Notes: a model not told the origin generated them from the letters alone. 64,000 bases of DNA from Thuidium tamariscinum (GCA_947034885.2 OZ019759.1:14758501-14822500); one strand, 5' to 3'. Counted from the first letter of the stretch, positions 46,331 to 58,750 are shown. A program made the numbers and translations.

Positions 46331-46920
46331 TCTTGTAAGAATTTAAGCGTTCGGACAAGCTTTCAAATAGATAGGTGGGCACGCAATAGAATGAAAAAAA
46401 ATTTAGAAATTTAGCAAGCATGTAGGCCTAGGGTGAATTAACTAATTCACTTGTGTTCCTTTGGGCCTCTATAGTCTATTTCTTGTTTAGAGTTCTACTC
46501 TTATTTTATAATTTGTTCTTTAATCTTCATGCTTAATATCAAAGAATGAATTTAGGTAACTACAATCAATGCCTACAAATCCAATAGTATTCTAAGCTAG
46601 AGTAGTAAACATGTTTGTAAGTATTCATTGGAGGTTTTTTGTAATGAAAATACATAAGAACTATTATATATGCTCTATATAATCTAAAATCCCTCCTCAC
46701 AAAAGTTCAAATGTGTAGGGGCATTGGACACTTTTAGAGTTTTTTTGCAATTCTTTCATCGTTTTAACTTTCAAACCAAACATATATAAAATTAAAGTTG
46801 ACTTGTCTAATTTCAAATGTAAATATGCTTTATTATGATGCATTGCATCTATTGAAAATTTTTACAAAAGAACTTGAATAGAAGAACCAAGGCTGTTGGG
46901 AGATTTATTCAATTGCAACT
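46331..46920. other. AT-rich spacer
   Basis: No gene or repeat that I can support. Confidence 0.4.
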
Positions 46921-48330
46921 AATGTGACTAATGCCCCTTAACAGCATTAGTTACATTCTTTACAATTTCGTAACTTAGCCACAACTTTTACATAAGCAAC
47001 TAAAATTTTCTAAATTTATTTTCTCGTGCTTGGCATTAAATATAACACCTGTTTGCAAATTTTTCAAAGCATATGACACCTTTAGAATTTTTTGCAATTT
47101 TTTGATGGTTTTCAATTACAACCCAAAAACAAATAAAATTCAAGGTCACTTGTCCAACTTCAAATGTCAATATGCTCCATTAGGATGCATTGGAAGTATT
47201 TGGGGATTTTCAAAGGAAATTGAAATAAAAGAGGCAAGGAATTTGGGCGAACTCCTCAATTGTGATTAATGTGACTAATGCCCTTCAGGGCATTAGTCAA
47301 ATTAGCTACAATTTAGTAAAGTAGCCACAACGTTTGCATGGGTGACTAAAATTTTTTCTAAATTTTTTTATACATGGTTGGATTGATGTGGGACACCAAC
47401 TTGCAAATTTTTAAAAGCAAAAGACACTTTTAGAATTTTGTGCAATATTTTGATGGTTTCCACTTACAACCCAAAAATAAATAAAATTCGAGGTTACTCG
47501 TCCAACTTCAAATGTCAATATGCTCCATTAGGATGCATTGGAAGTATTTGGGGATTTTCAAAGGAAATTGAAATAGAAGAGGCAAGGAATTTGGGCAAAC
47601 TCTTCAATTGTGACTAATGTGACTAATGTCCTTTGGGGCATTAGTCACAATTTAATAAAGTGGCCACAACGTTTGCATGGGTGACTAAAGTTTTTTCTAA
47701 ATTTTTTATACATGGTTGGAATGATGTGGGACACCAATTTGCAAATTCTCAAAAGCAAAGGACACTTTTAGAATTTTGTGCAATATTTTGATTGTTTTGA
47801 CCTACAACCCAAAAATAAATAAATTTCGAGGTCACTCGTCCAACTTTAAATGTCAATATGCTCCACTAGGATGCATTGGAAGTATTTGGAGATTTTCAAA
47901 GGAAATTGAAATAGAAGAGGTAAGGAATTTGAGCGAACTCTTCAATTGTGACTAATGTGACTAATGCCCCGAAGGGCATTAGTCACATTAGTCACAGATT
48001 AGTAAAGTAGCCCCAACGTTTGCATGGGCGACTAAATTTTTTTTAAAATTTTTCATACATGGTTGGGATGATGTGAGACACCTACTTGCAAATTCTCAAA
48101 AGCAAAGGACACTTTTAGAATTTTGTACAATTTTTTGATGGTTTTAACTTCTTAGTAATGAATAAATAAATAAAGAGTTGATTTGTTTGATTTCATTCGT
48201 TAATATGCTTATTTAGGATTCTTTTATAATTTTCTTGAATCTCTTATGCATTTTTTGAGTTGATAATGTAGAATCGTGGAAGGTTTGTCAGATTTTAAGT
48301 AATGTGAGTAATGCTTAAAAGGGGCATCAA
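46921..48330 (+). repeat. Tandem array, about 345-bp period, with a hairpin in each unit (array iv)
   Basis: Units are marked by a hairpin, GTGACTAATGCCC then GGGCATTAGTCAC, with the GCC at about 46933, 47280, 47628 and 47966 and a decayed copy near 48310. The spacings are 347, 348 and 338 bp. Within each unit, CAACGTTTGCATGGG, ATACATGGTTGG, AAAGACACTTTTAGAATTTT and TATGCTCCATTAGGATGCAT recur in order. The fourth hairpin has 23-bp perfect arms (about 47947-47994). The frame at 47030-47269 is a by-product. Confidence 0.9.
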
Positions 48331-49337
48331 TCCCCTCAATTACAGTGTACATAATCTTTGACAATTTCCTAGTCAAGGGATTTAGATTATAGTATGATTT
48401 TGTTTGTTGATGTTGAAAATATCTTTTCTTCAAGTTTAGTTTATTCATTTTTATGAATTGATTTTTTCAAGTTTTTAAGCATTCTATTCTACTCTATAAA
48501 ACACCTTGTAGGCCCATCTGTCCAACCAACCTTCTAGCCTTTGCCTTCGATCCTATGTCTCCTACAATGCATGTCCATCTGCTTATTTATTTGGTTGCCG
48601 ACCATGCGTCCGCCTGTCCGCCTGTCTGCATGTCTTCCCGACCATTGGACGTACAAAACTGCAAATGTCAAATGACGTCCAGGGGCCCTTGGACACTGCC
48701 GCTAGACGTCAGGGTGTCCTGTCAACTCTGCTATGCATATGTACCCAACTTCAGCAACCCTAGAAACTAACGTTTGTACGATTAGTGAAGCATGCTATAT
48801 TCGAAACAAAATTTCTCTCTATTTGAATACATGAATCACAAGGTATAGGTTACATTGGTTGAAGCTGAAAAGTTTGTTTTTGGATTTATTACAAATATTT
48901 TTTATAGACTAGGTTCTTGGGTTCTTACGACAACTATTTTTTCATTTAAAAATTAGAGTTCTATAGCTCTATAAGTTGTCATTTGATACTTTTTAATTGT
49001 AACTTTTATTATTTTAGTACTACTTCCATATAATATATTGATTACAAGTTGTTGTTCAATTGAAGGTTCAATTCTTCTTCAATTCTTTCTTTATTTTTTT
49101 GGTCATGGCATCTTCAAAATGTATTAGTAGAAAAAGAAAAAGATAACAAGGAAAGCATTACCAAAACCGAACTTTAAAAAAAATACTTTAATGGAATTTA
49201 CTACAAGAAGAAAACCTTATTGAATTTAAGGTTAAGGGTGTTTCAAAGGCATCAAAACCATATTGGAAACATAAGTTGTTTGGGGTTTAGGGTTTCGGAA
49301 GTCGCCAAATATATATAAAGAAGAGAAAATTGTAAAG
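48331..49337. other. Spacer containing a CCGCCTGTCCGCC patch
   Basis: AT-rich, apart from 48510-48720 with TCCGCCTGTCCGCCTGTCTG, the inverse strand of the GGACGG word family. The frame at 48555-48770 lies on this patch and is not called. No gene supported. Confidence 0.4.
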
Positions 49338-49340
49338 ACT

Positions 49341-49705
49341 CACTACAAGAAAACCACGTTGTATTTGACAAAAACTGTGTTGAAACTGTGTTGCATTCAA
49401 CATAACGCATGGAGTGGATTGTGTTGAAGTCTTACTTTGTCATGCGGAATTTTTCAGTCTAACACAAAATTCTATGTTTTCCTTGTTGAATTCTGTGTTT
49501 TCCTTGTTCAATTTTGTGTTGACACGTTGAAATGAAAAATTTTGCGTTATGAAGGAAGAACTCAATCCAATCCACTCCACACGCAGTCGCAGTCCCAACG
49601 CAGTTCCAACGCAACGCAGTTCCAACGCAGTCTTTATTAAGTAAAATGCAGTTTTGGCAAGTTTAACGTAGTTTTTGGCATGAATAGTGTAGTTTTCTTC
49701 TAGTG
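49341..49705. mobile_element. CACTA-type MITE (365 bp)
   Basis: Begins CACTACAAGAAAACC and ends GTTTTCTTCTAGTG, which is the inverted CACTA terminus. A 3-bp direct repeat, ACT, flanks it at 49338-49340 and 49706-49708, the length expected for CACTA. Short repeats near the ends in both orientations (AACGCAGT, TTCCAACGCAG, GTGTTGAA) look like the subterminal transposase-binding repeats of this superfamily. It has no coding capacity; the minus frame at 49440-49625 is chance. It could be mobilised only by an autonomous relative elsewhere. Confidence 0.9.
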
Positions 49706-49708
49706 ACT

Positions 49709-50149
49709 ACTAAAGTGGCATTAGCTATTTTTGATGAATTAAAATTTTCTCCCTAAACCTTGCAATTGGAATTATACCATATTATAGCTCTTTACATTTC
49801 ATCAACATATTACACAAGCTCATATCAATTGACATAAACATTAATTAATTCCTATTATAAAACAACACCATTACACCACTATATGGCTTGACTAAATATT
49901 AAAAAAAACCCTCATGCGGAAATTAAATTCACCCATTTATTAGTATAATATTGATCCAAGAGTCTTTGAAGAATGAAAACACAACTATTCAACCTTTTTT
50001 GTAGGACAAATGATATAAGGATATAAAATCTTCACATTCCTAAAGAAAAAAAATGTATGAGCCAACATTGTAGAAGAACCTTTTTTTGTAATTTCAACAG
50101 TTCTCATTTCTTCGTTCAATCTTTCAGTACTAAATAGAGGGTTAATTGT
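49709..50149. other. AT-rich spacer before array iii
   Basis: No gene supported. Confidence 0.4.
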
Positions 50150-53000
50150 GCTGAATTTGAATCCATTTGAATCCATTTGACGTGAATTTTGAAGCATCTA
50201 TAAAATTGAACTTCACAATGACAATGACTTGAACTGCACAATTCAATGTGATTTTTGCAACAAACTAATAAGATTTTGCAAATTGAACCTAAAATATAAT
50301 TTTGGAGGTTTATTCTAAATTCTAGATTTTTCTTGGGCCTTTTTTGACGTGAATTTTTAAAAATTAGTAAAATTGAACTTGACAATGGCTGAACTATGTC
50401 TTTCAAGGAATTCAATGGGATTTGTGCAACAAACTAAAATGATTTTGCAAATTGAACTTAGAATATAATTGTCAAGGTATATTCCAACTTCTTCATCTTC
50501 TTTTTGGCCATTTTCCATTTGAATTTTGAAACATCCATGAGAATAGAACTTCACAATGTCTGGACTGGGTCTTTTATAGAATACAATGACTTTTTCAGAA
50601 CAAATTAATATGATTTTGCAAATTTCTCTTAAAATATAATTTTTGAGGTATATTCCAATTTATACATTTTTTCTGGGCCATTTTCATCATCAATTTTGAA
50701 ACATCCATAAAATTCAACTAACTTGACAATGCCTACACTGATTGGGTCTTTGTTGGAATTCAATGACATTTTTGGAAGAAACTAATATCATTTTTCAAAT
50801 TGACCTTACAATATAATTGTGGAGGTATATACTCAATTCTACATTCTTTTTCGGCCATTTTGGACGTGAATTTTGAAACATCCGTGAAATTGAACTTGAC
50901 AATGGCGAGGCTGGGTCTTCAATTTATGGAATTCAATGGGATTTTTGCAAGCAACTAATATGATTTTGAAATTTTACCTTATAAGATAATTGTAGAGGTA
51001 TATTCCAACTTCTATATTTTCTTTTTGTCATTTTGAACGTCAATTTCGAAACATCCATAAAAATGGAACTTCACAATGCCTAGACTCGGTTTTTTATGGA
51101 ATTCAATGACATTTTTGGACCAATTGTATATGATTTTCCAAATTGAGCTTACAATATAATTTTAGAGGTATATTCCAACTTCTACAATTTTTTTGTTCGC
51201 CATGTTTGACGTGAATTTTGAAACATCCATGAATTTGAACTTGACAATGCCTATACTGGGTCTTTCATGGAATTCAATGATATTTTTTGTAGAAACCAAT
51301 ATGATTTAGCAAATTGAACTTAGAAAATAATTGTGGAGGTACATTACTACGTGTACAATTTTTTTGGCCATTTTCGCTATCAATTTTGAAGCATCCATGG
51401 GTCGTTGCAAGAAACACTTACCGATTTTGGCTCAAAATGGCTCAAAGTCAATGAGTCTTGTGAGTCCTATGACCCTTTGAAATAATTTTTTTTTAAATTA
51501 AAAAAAATATGGATAATTTGAAGAGCAATGAAAATATTATGTCTCTTGAAATTCAGACCTAAGAAATTTTTTCTCTAAATGTTATAGACAATGGAAAATA
51601 CAATGAAAATAGCTCTTTTTTCACTAATTTGGTAAAAATAGTTAAAAAATTCAAAAAAAGAAAATGAAAAATCTTTTTTTTTCTTCAAGTAAAGGTCTTT
51701 CTTTTCCAACAAATTTCATATTTGGAAAAAATTAATTCTATTCTCTACACGTGCGCAAAGTCTGCCACTTTGACGACATGTGGAAGTTGGACAGTTTAAT
51801 ATTTTCAAAAATTCTTTTTAGGGATTGTGTAACTATACTATATATCTAAGCATGCCAATTTTCAGCTCAAAATTTGCATTTTTGGGTCAAAAATAGGACT
51901 AAAAACCCCCAAAATGGCCTAGGTAGACAGCCAATCGGGGGCAGTTTAAAAATAGTAAACTAATTTTTAAAAAATTGAAAAAATCACACAACATGTAAAA
52001 CTTTTGTTTTCACCTTCATTCCAAATTTCAAGTTGATAGGGCAAACTATGCAAAAGTTATGAGCAAAAAACTACCTGTTGGAGGTCAAGGGGACAAAAAA
52101 TAGGACAAGTGTTTCTTGCAATCACCCCCATGAAATTGAAGTTTACAGTGCTTAGACTGTCTGGGTCTTCTATGGAATTCAATGACATTTTTGGAAGAAA
52201 GTAATATGATTTTGCAAATTGACCTTACAATGTAATTGTGGAGGTATATTCTCAATTCTACATTCTTTTTCGGCCATTTTGGACATGAATTTTGAAACAT
52301 CCATGAATTTGAACTTAACAATGCCTAACTAGGTCTTTCATAGAATTCAATGAAATTTTTTGAACAAACCAATATGATTTAGCAAATTGACCGTAGAATA
52401 TAATTGTGGAGGCCTTCCAACTTTCTAGATTTTTTTTTGGCCACTTTTGACGTCAATTTGGAAACATCCATGAAATTGAAAATCACAATGCCTAGACTGT
52501 CTAGGTCTTTGTTGGAATTCAATGACATTTTTGGAAGAAACTAATATGATTTTTCAAATTGACCTTAGAAAATAAATTTGGAAGTATATTCCTACTTCTA
52601 CATTTTTTTTGGGCCATTCTTAACATGAATTTTGAAACATTTGTAGAATTAAACTTATAATAACAATGGCAAGGCTAGGTCTTCTTTGGAATTCAATGGG
52701 ATTTTTGCAAGAAACTGAAATGATTTTGCAAATTGACCTTACAATATAATTGTGAATGTGCATTCTAACTTCTAAATTTGTTTTTGGCTATTTTTTATGT
52801 TAATTTTGAAACATCAATTAAATGGGATTTGCCAATGGTAGGGGTGCCTTGGTATTTTTTGGAATTCAATGGGATTTTTGGAACAAACTAATATGATTTT
52901 GCAAATTGACCTTACAATATAATTGCGGAGGTGTATTCTAATTGGTACATGTATTTTTTTGCTATTTTGTACATCAATTTTGAAACAGCTCTGAATGTGA
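50150..53000 (+). repeat. Satellite-like tandem array, 172-bp period (array iii)
   Basis: The phrase AATTTTGAAACATCCATGAA and variants recurs at about 50531, 50701, 50878, 51051, 51223, 51391, then after the MITE at 52297, 52464, 52637, 52811 and 52984. The spacings are 167-177 bp. Two earlier, more decayed units start near 50176 and 50350. Other unit landmarks are GGAATTCAATGACATTTTTG, ATGATTTTGCAAATTGA and CAATATAATTGTGGAGGTAT. About 14 units in total. Sequence unrelated to arrays i, ii and iv. Small minus-strand frames here are repeat artefacts. Confidence 0.93.
51400..52128. mobile_element. MITE-like element, family 1 copy 2 (about 729 bp), inside array iii
   Basis: Same ends as the element at 1109-1828: GTTGCAAGAAACACTT on the left and AAGTGTTTCTTGCAATCACC on the right, and a related interior (both contain AATAGTAAACTA followed by TTTTGAAAA-like text). 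It splits an array iii unit: CATCCATG precedes and CCATGAAATTG follows, giving a 4-5 bp duplication (CATG or CCATG). Removing it restores a unit spacing of about 173 bp, so the insertion postdates the array. Confidence 0.88.
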
Positions 53001-54584
53001 GTTTTTTTTTAACAAAAGGTAGGGGACGGCCTATTCTTCAGCTGCAAATGAAATATTTGAGTAGAGTAGTTACAATTATATTTGAGATTGATTATTGGAG
53101 AGTAATGTGGGTGAATATTCAAACTACTTCCTATTTTTTTTTTTTACTTATTGACGGCTTAACTCTAAACCTTTGTCCATGAGCAATTTTTTTTAAAAAG
53201 AAGCATTTAGCAAGACTTGAATTCCTACATGATTTGATAAACAATTCAGCATGTTAGTGTAATTTAGAAGTTATGAAAAATTTGGATGGTTCAAAGTTTA
53301 CCTTTATTAGGGTTCAGAGAAAAGATTTAGTATTCAAGGCTTTAGAGTAAAGTTTTCTGGCTTAGGGTTTATGTGTTTTGGTTTTATAATTTATGGCCAT
53401 TCGTTACTCTTTATTACTTCTGAAGTTACGATAAATCTTGGCGGTCCAAAGCTTAGCATTCTTAGGCTTCAAAATTTAGATTTAGGGTTCCAAGATGCAC
53501 AATGAGGTGTCATGGCTTAGGATTTAGGGTTTAGATATATTAGGATTGGGGGGACTAGGCTTGGAAGCATAAATCCTTTCAAAATATATATTTTGAATTT
53601 CATCTTTGTTCAGCTTCTAATTTATGTTAGACATCCAAACCCTAAATCCTTTTAAACCATAAGTATCCTAAATCTCTTAACCCGTAGGAGGATGGACCCT
53701 CAACAGTAAGAACCTTAAACCCTGGACAGTGCAGATTTTGGATTTCTAAACGTGGACCCAGAATATTTACACGATTGGAATGGGGGGAAAATATTGTCGG
53801 AAAAGCCATTCCCTAAAGATCGTGGAAAGTGCTAGGAATCTCCTAAATGTGGGAGAGAAGTGCTGGAATGGCAAAGGTAGTAGCTGTCCATATAGGGAAG
53901 CATCTTCTTTGGGCCGATAAGCATAAATGGTAAAGTTGACGGCGAAAAGCTACAAAAGGCGCCCTGAATTTGCTCGCATGATACACGTGCACTACAGTGT
54001 TGGGTCATGGAGGGATTTTTGAACTTCGGAATTTCGCGCTCTGAATTTTCCACCTAAAGTTCATTTGCTTGAATGCATCTCCCCTATTAGGTCCATGGAC
54101 ATCATTTTTCTTCTACAACATTCCTTGCAAGGCCTTGGCCTCGTCTACCTTCGCTTTATTCTTTATGTGGTTCCTTTCTAGGGTGAATGCTTGATGCTGC
54201 TTTAATAGTTGTTAAACTTTTAGAGCACGCAGTGCACATTTACTCATAGCACACTATTTCTTTTCGGATCTGCAGGTAATGAAGGTGCTTAGTCGTGATA
54301 CAGTGCATAGAGTATAGGGTTTGCAATGCTTCGTCGACGACAGAGGAATTAATAGCCAGTATGCATGGTAGTCCTATGTATTACTGTGCGTAGTCTGTGA
54401 TATTTTGTGTATTACCTATTGTCTCTTTGTTTTGGTCATTAGGTTCTTATCTGTTCATGGAACGATTGAAGCATGTGATGTCATGTGCACTCTTTTGTGT
54501 AGTTTTCAGTTTTGTAAAGCGGAAACTGAAGTCGAGACGTTTTTGGAATTCCGAAAAACATGCCAAAAAATAAGGAACTGAAAG
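53001..54584. other. Spacer upstream of D, possible promoter
   Basis: Contains degenerate telomere-like words (GATTTAGGGTTTAG near 53521). From about 53760 the composition is more mixed, and this may hold the promoter and first exon of pseudogene D. The minus frame at 53832-54053 has no recognisable content. Confidence 0.35.
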
Positions 54585-55379
54585 CTTATTGTCGACTCGA
54601 AGATAATTAAAAATTTTAATGTTTTTGAATACTTTTAGTCTTCAGTTGTTGTCGTGTCAATATGAACATACTGAAGTACATTGCTTTAAAACAGATATTT
54701 ATTATCGTCGACTCGACAATAGCATTTAATTAATGTATTTGTTTTCTGTGTTCATCCGAAGGACCTAATGAATTTGATTGAACTCTCCACAGAGTTATTT
54801 AAGTTCATCCTTAGAGAAGATAACATTTTGTCTTAGATGATATCCTTGATTCGATGATAGCTATCTGCAGTGGCGGGGAAGATTCTGGGCTGTGTATTGG
54901 TGCATCTATACAAACGAAATGACTTACCTTTATATTTGAAGACACCTTTGGATGTTTATTTGTCAATTGATGAGATTGATTTGTAGAGAGAGAGGTCAAT
55001 GGTGGAAGACAATGTTTGTTGGAACTATCTTATAATTGGGGTTGTGTATGTTGTGTACCTTCTGCATGAAACCATATTAAATATTCAATTTTATCGAAGA
55101 TATGGACAAGTGTTTTGACTTTTAAATAGTTGGACATACATCATTTTTCTAGTTATCCTCGAGTCGACGATAAATACTAAATGCCACTACATACATATTA
55201 TGAAATGTTTCCCTTCATGACCAACCTTGCTCTTATAGTTTCTTAAGACTAGCATTTTGATAATCCGTACAATTCATCTTTATCGAGTATCAATAGTCAT
55301 CAAAGTGTGTTACAATCATAGAATGTTGTATCACAAACAATTTTTAGTTGAACTCTTTATCATTGAGTCGATGATATGC
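54585..55379. repeat. Palindrome cluster D (type 2, five sites)
   Basis: Palindromes at about 54585-54610, 54698-54724, 54836-54865, 55151-55177 and 55355-55379, with half-sites TTATTGTCGA / TCGAAGATAA and TTATCGTCGA / TCGACAATA. They match the type 2 sites of C1 30 bp for site-type, not the type 1 sites of the other DUF7869 pseudogene. The cluster ends 30 bp before the D start codon, with an acceptor-like TATTTGTAG between, so it probably lies in a leader intron. Confidence 0.88.
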
Positions 55380-58321
55380 TTTTTCATTTGGAGCTAACTA
55401 TTTGTAGAATGGATTACCATGGCCCTGAGGATTTTGCAAATCCAGTGACAATACTTCCACTTGATGTTCGTTTATGCGAGGGACTTCCTTGTGGGAAGTA
55501 GATCACGCAGCTGTTCACTCTTCAAGATGAAGACGGAGTGGACATTGCAAGGGGAGTCATTCAAAACATTGACCCTGATATGATCTTTGATCAAAATGGA
55601 AAATCTCTAGGCGATGACCGAGTTGCTGTACACATTGTGGAGTCTTTGAATGAAGAGCTTTTTTCTTCGGCGAATATGTGGTCTATACGCTCTTGGCACA
55701 TTAGGAATGTGTTTTTGTATGATGGTGCTTCTTTGTATGACCATGACGAAACACATAAATACAACACAGCTATGAATCCCAAAAGAGTTCAAAAGGGGTT
55801 ACGATCGTACGAAACAACTCGTGTGAGAATTGATCCTGAGGTCCCTCCCAAGAAACAACTTCTCCTGACTATGGAATTGATCACAGCAATTTCCACAAAA
55901 ACTTGTTGCAAGAAGATTTGTGTGCAGCATTTTCCGCGTGTATAAGTTCAAGCAATACGAACCAAGTTGTATGGTGGTGGTGACTTCAAGGCTTGCAACA
56001 AGACTTTGTTTAAGGTGCATAGGCAAATCCACAAAGATGTTAATGGCAAAGAATGGATCACCTTAAAAGAGAAGGAAGTCTGTCCTACAATATGGTGGAT
56101 CATTCATGGAATTGCAAAATGTACATTCTATAGGTACAAAGAGAAATCCAAAACTGGGAAGGAAGTTGATGTGTATGGAAATTTGGAATCCCAAAAATCA
56201 CGTATGGAAACTATTCAAGCAACTGCCACACTTCGAAAGTTAATTGAGTCAGATGTTGATAAGATGCCACACAAGACGAGCACACTGAAATTTGGAGAGA
56301 AGGTTACTGCCATGGTTCTCCCATCCTTGTTTTGATGGAGTGATCAATTGAAAACAATCAATGAATCCAATGCAAGCTTCAATTTGCCACCCATTTCTTC
56401 TGGTGGTTTGAGCAATATTCGTCGTGATTTATTTCTTGAATTTGTTGCAAAGGCTCGTGGGGATATATTTGCTAGATGTGGGTTGTGTGACAAGTACAAT
56501 CAATTGAGAAGCACTTGTGTAGGTGAAGAGGCAAAGTCTAAGTGGGCAGAATTGAAGAAAACCCATAATCAGGGGCAATTGGTTCATAGGCAACTCTACT
56601 ACGGACATTGGGACAAATCAGTAAGAACGCCTGATAAAGTGTTGTGCATTATTCACGACAAAATGGATCATTCTAAGACCGCTTCTCCACACTTTTCTCA
56701 TAAAACCAAGGTCACTGAATCGTTCATGAAAATGCCTGTAGCAATAACAGGTATGATTGCTTATGGGCATGGTGATGTGTGTGAGCCCTCGAGATGGCAC
56801 TTAGGACTCTGGGTCCATTTTTCGCGATTAAATAGCGAAAATTAGTCAAAATATTCAAGAAAAAGACATAAAAAGAGTGTTGAGGGAGTTTTGGTGTCAG
56901 TCTATGCCAAAATGGTGGAAAACCAACTTAGAAGGTGGAAAATTCCTAATCCTAGAAATTTGAATCATTCTAAGTCTCCAAAGCAAGTTTATGTGAAGAT
57001 TTAGTAATTCCGAGAGAAATAAGGAATCGAGAGTTAGTTAGTCCTAGTACTTGTCTGTGCAAAGTCAACCTTTTAAGGATGCACATGACATACTGACTAA
57101 GATAAAAGAGTCTACTACGAGCCTAGAAGAGTTACCAGGGCTTAAGTTCAATTTTGGAACAAATTGAATTTAAAAGTAAAACCACCACAATGGGTTTGGA
57201 GAATTCGAACTTCACGAGATAAAAGATGGAGGATCGGAGATTGAAGGCTACAGAGAGGTGTTCCAAGGGTAGGAGCATGCCAGGAGTGAACAAGAATCAA
57301 ACAATTGTCCAAGATTCCCGGGCATCGGGAATTAAATTGTCCAATTGGGCAAAGTAATTCCAAATTACTAAAATTAGAAAGGTGCAAGGTTGCGTGGGAC
57401 TTACACAAAGAATCTAGGAGTGCCCTAAATGTTACCCAATTTATTTCAGATTTTTCCGAAATTCCACGTTGACTCCATGGGAAGTCAACCGCACATAGAA
57501 ATGTTCGTAAATTCATAGAAATTAAGTATGATGCGGTAAAATCTCACTAAAAATTAGGATAGGTTTTTGTGTGCTTAATAAGCGCCCGGTCAAGTTTGAA
57601 GACATTCCGACATTCCCAACTACCAGAACCGGCATCGACATCGAAGTTCACTGGAAGTTACAAGTTGGCGGCGGGTTGACCGGCGTATCAGGAGCGAATG
57701 ATGTCCGATTGTCGCAAATAAGGAGTCATTCCTTACTCTCACGGACATTCCTAACAACCCTGGCTTGACAGATTCATCAAAATGCGCAAATCCTAAAAGT
57801 TAGATTTTTGACTTTTAATTGGAGTTACCGTAATTCCAATTTGGGCGTGCAAATGGCTTAGGAGTGAGGGGTAAGGGGTCCTCTAGGCTAATTGGGGTCT
57901 TCTGAAGACAATGGCGCAGACGATTTTCCGTTTCGAGTTGTTCCCTAAAACATAGAGAGGGTCAGCTCTTAGTTTGACTTTTTAATCGTTAATTGCGGTT
58001 AATTAGAAGTGATTTTGGAAATATCTCTTGGAAAATCAAAGATTGGATTTGGTCAAGATCTCTTTCTTGCATAAAAAGCCATCTTTGGACTAAAGAAAGA
58101 CAATTTTCAAAATGACTTTTGGTTAATTTGCAAAATATCTACGTAAATTAGGGTTAATTCCAAAATATTTTGGGTTAAGATCTTGGATTTGATTTGGCCA
58201 AGATTTCGTTTGCCAAATGGGGATGTTTTTAGAAATTTCCACCATTAAACAACTAATATTTTGGAATTACATTAGGGTAGTATAGGGTAGGAAGTACCAA
58301 AGTATTTTCACTGGCAATTAC

Positions 58322-58365
58322 CGAGAGGGGCCCGGCCACGGGTATATAAGGGCCCCCCTCGAGGT
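58322..58365 (+). promoter_or_regulatory. TATA box inside a GC-rich stem
   Basis: TATATAAG at 58343-58350 sits between GAGAGGGGCCC and GGGCCCCCCTC, which are nearly complementary. A single strong TATA box within an otherwise non-coding insertion fits the U3/R border of an LTR. Confidence 0.55.
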
Positions 58366-58597
58366 TGCCAATACCCTTATTTCTCGCACCGACACTTTGT
58401 TCTTCTGCTATTTGTGCCACTGACACGGTTGGGGCACTACTTGGACCAAGATTTTTGGCCAAGTCTTGTTTGTGTTTAGTTTTTTTTCAAATTTGAAGGC
58501 TTAGGGCCCCTTCAACTTTTATTTATTTGTCACATCACTCAAGAGGCAAGGCCTCAACACTTTCTCTGCTACTAGTTCATTGAAATTTTGAGTATTG

Positions 58598-58750
58598 AGA
58601 GCCAAAGTTCGGCTTAAACACTGTCATGTGTACCTCCTTTGGTTGCAAAATTCCAAAATACTAGGAAATTTTAAGAGTTTAAAGTGAAAGTCCGGTTTAA
58701 ACACTGTCATGTGTACCTCCTTTTGCGAATAAAACTCTCAAAATACTACA
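58598..58750 (+). repeat. Direct duplication of about 85 bp
   Basis: TTAAACACTGTCATGTGTAC followed by CTCCTTT occurs twice, near 58615 and 58702, with similar flanks (AAGTTCGGC/AAGTCCGGT and CAAAATACTA). It lies downstream of the TATA box in the LTR-like insertion. Confidence 0.75.

Noticed and set aside
50116..52321. Minus-strand small open frames in array iii
   Set aside because: They are repeated translations of the 172-bp unit, not genes.
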